Shown here piece by piece: positions 62,895 through 64,000 of a stretch of 64,000 bases of DNA. The stretch's first letter is position 1; every line of letters starts with the position of its first letter. Below the pieces are notes generated by a model. That model saw nothing but the letters and a program-made list of their open reading frames with translations, had not been told where the DNA came from and ran no database searches. Made by a program: the position numbers and the translations under genes. This stretch comes from Steromphala cineraria (Eukaryota > Mollusca > Gastropoda > Trochida > Trochidae): assembly GCA_916613615.1 (NCBI GenBank), contig OU744736.1, positions 14,519,724-14,583,723 of the forward strand, given 5' to 3'.

Positions 62895-63720
62895 GTGAAA
62901 TAATTTTAGAAAATAAGACCAGATCATACAGAAAGCACCATGGAGCAAGGCCCCAGCTGATATAGAAGTTTATCAGAGTAGAAACATGGCCCACTTATAC
63001 CAGAGGTAATGTGGGAAGAAATTACTTTAATCCCTGTGGGGAGAGAATAATACAACGGGGATTCTCAAGAAGGACTAGATTATACACATGGCACATTGGA
63101 AGCAAACAAATCATGACAAACTTGCAGCAGAAGTTAATGCAGGAAGAAATTACATTTTATCTCAGTCTGATTAAAATCGACTGTGATTCGAGGAAAAAAA
63201 CTGTAAAAATAACGTCTCTAGTGGGGTTTGAACTTCAACCAGCCCGGCTTTCCTCTCATTCACAGTTTGAAGGCACCCCTATTACCCGCATGTTCTGACG
63301 CAAGCTCATCTAGCCAATCGCAAGGGGCGCAGTAAGAGCTTCAATATCATGCAGGGGCAGGTAACTCCAGTGTACCATTCGTTATACATTATCACCGCTA
63401 AACGCTATTTAAAACCGAGGATGTGATTGGATAGCTTATGACTGGGTTTGTCTGCGCTAAACTGGTCATAGGAACATGTGATAGAGGTGGATGCATTCAG
63501 ACCGAGACGGAGAGGATGTTCTGGCTGGTTCTAGCCCCGATAGAGACAATATTTTGTATATGTTATTCCTCGGAGTACAGTCGATTTTAATCAGACTGCA
63601 TTTTATCTCTGTCGGGAAAAAATGACACAAGAGTGATTCTAAACTTTGGAAAATAGGACTTGATCATACAGATAACACCTTGGAGCAAGACATAAGCTGA
63701 TATAGGTGTTAAAGGATGTT
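62895..63720. repeat. Diverged tandem repeat interrupted by a MITE
   Basis: Related blocks at about 62905, 63070 and 63640 share AAATA-GAC-AGATCATACAG, CACC-TGGAGCAAG and GCTGATATAG words, and GGAAGAAATTAC occurs twice. The third copy is split from the second by the 63164-63597 element. Confidence 0.75.
63164..63597. mobile_element. MITE, 434 bp, with a target duplication of up to 11 bp
   Basis: TIRs AGTCTGATTAAAATCGACTG / CAGTCGATTTTAATCAGACT. CATTTTATCTC flanks both sides (63153-63163 and 63599-63609). Internal minus-strand GAAGTTCAAACCCCACTAGA resembles a B box. Confidence 0.88.
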
Positions 63721-64000
63721 GTTTATGCTAATATACTTGTTTATCTATACTAGTAAATTTACTGTCTGAAGTGTTCATTACTATGTAAAGAAAATTGAGG
63801 AAGAACCAATTATTTTCCAGATTATAAATTTTTCACTACATAAAATCATTTTTCAAATTTAGATTATTAACCAAAAGTCATAATCAAAGTGAGAAATTTT
63901 AGTCATGCATGTGCATTTATTATAAAAAAATAGCAAGAAGGTACAAATGGTTTAATTGAATCAATTAAAGAATACAAAGCCATAATGTTTCTCTGGGAGA

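Overview
Eukaryotic nuclear DNA from an invertebrate. It is AT-rich, has long introns with consensus GT-AG splice sites, and carries many miniature DNA transposons, LINE, Penelope-like and tRNA-derived SINE fragments, and minisatellites. The repeat near 20287-20330 resembles a dispersed repeat I associate with gastropod molluscs such as abalone. That placement is from memory and is inference.

Three protein-coding genes can be built with matching splice phases. (1) On the minus strand, 9431-1345, is a two-exon gene for a low-complexity protein of about 2574 residues. It carries three different in-frame tandem-repeat arrays, and its 7.5-kb last exon has about 110 copies of a 9-residue unit. I do not recognise its function. 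(2) On the minus strand, 36963-18090, is a complete 18-exon Myb gene of 694 residues. It has R1R2R3 DNA-binding repeats and the C-terminal MuvB-binding motif of B-Myb, with a CCAAT box just upstream and a probable long 3' UTR down to about 16.25 kb. (3) On the plus strand, 51879-57265, is a three-exon gene of 743 residues joining a STAND-type P-loop NTPase to C-terminal ankyrin repeats. It looks like an innate-immunity type sensor.

Region by region: 1-1344 is the downstream flank of gene 1. 9.4-16.2 kb is intergenic with a 48-bp minisatellite, a long palindrome and other repeats. 16.2-37.2 kb is Myb, whose introns hold two related hAT-like elements, a long-TIR element with nine copies of an 11-bp motif, a 146-bp tandem array, a 169-bp tandem array and several palindromes. 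37.3-51.6 kb is a gene-poor transposon graveyard with a hAT MITE, an element with a 10-bp target duplication, a TA-flanked TIR element and a MULE-like remnant. 51.6-58 kb is the STAND gene, with a Penelope-like fragment and a tRNA-Arg-derived SINE in its second intron. 58-64 kb holds two LINE 3' ends, MITEs and palindromes.

The most unusual non-coding signal is a recurrent arrangement. Long near-perfect palindromes with a CpG-rich centre lie close to paired TGACGTCA (CRE/ATF-type) sites spaced 22-24 bp apart. It appears at three or four separate loci with otherwise different sequence. The three genes show no sign of acting together.
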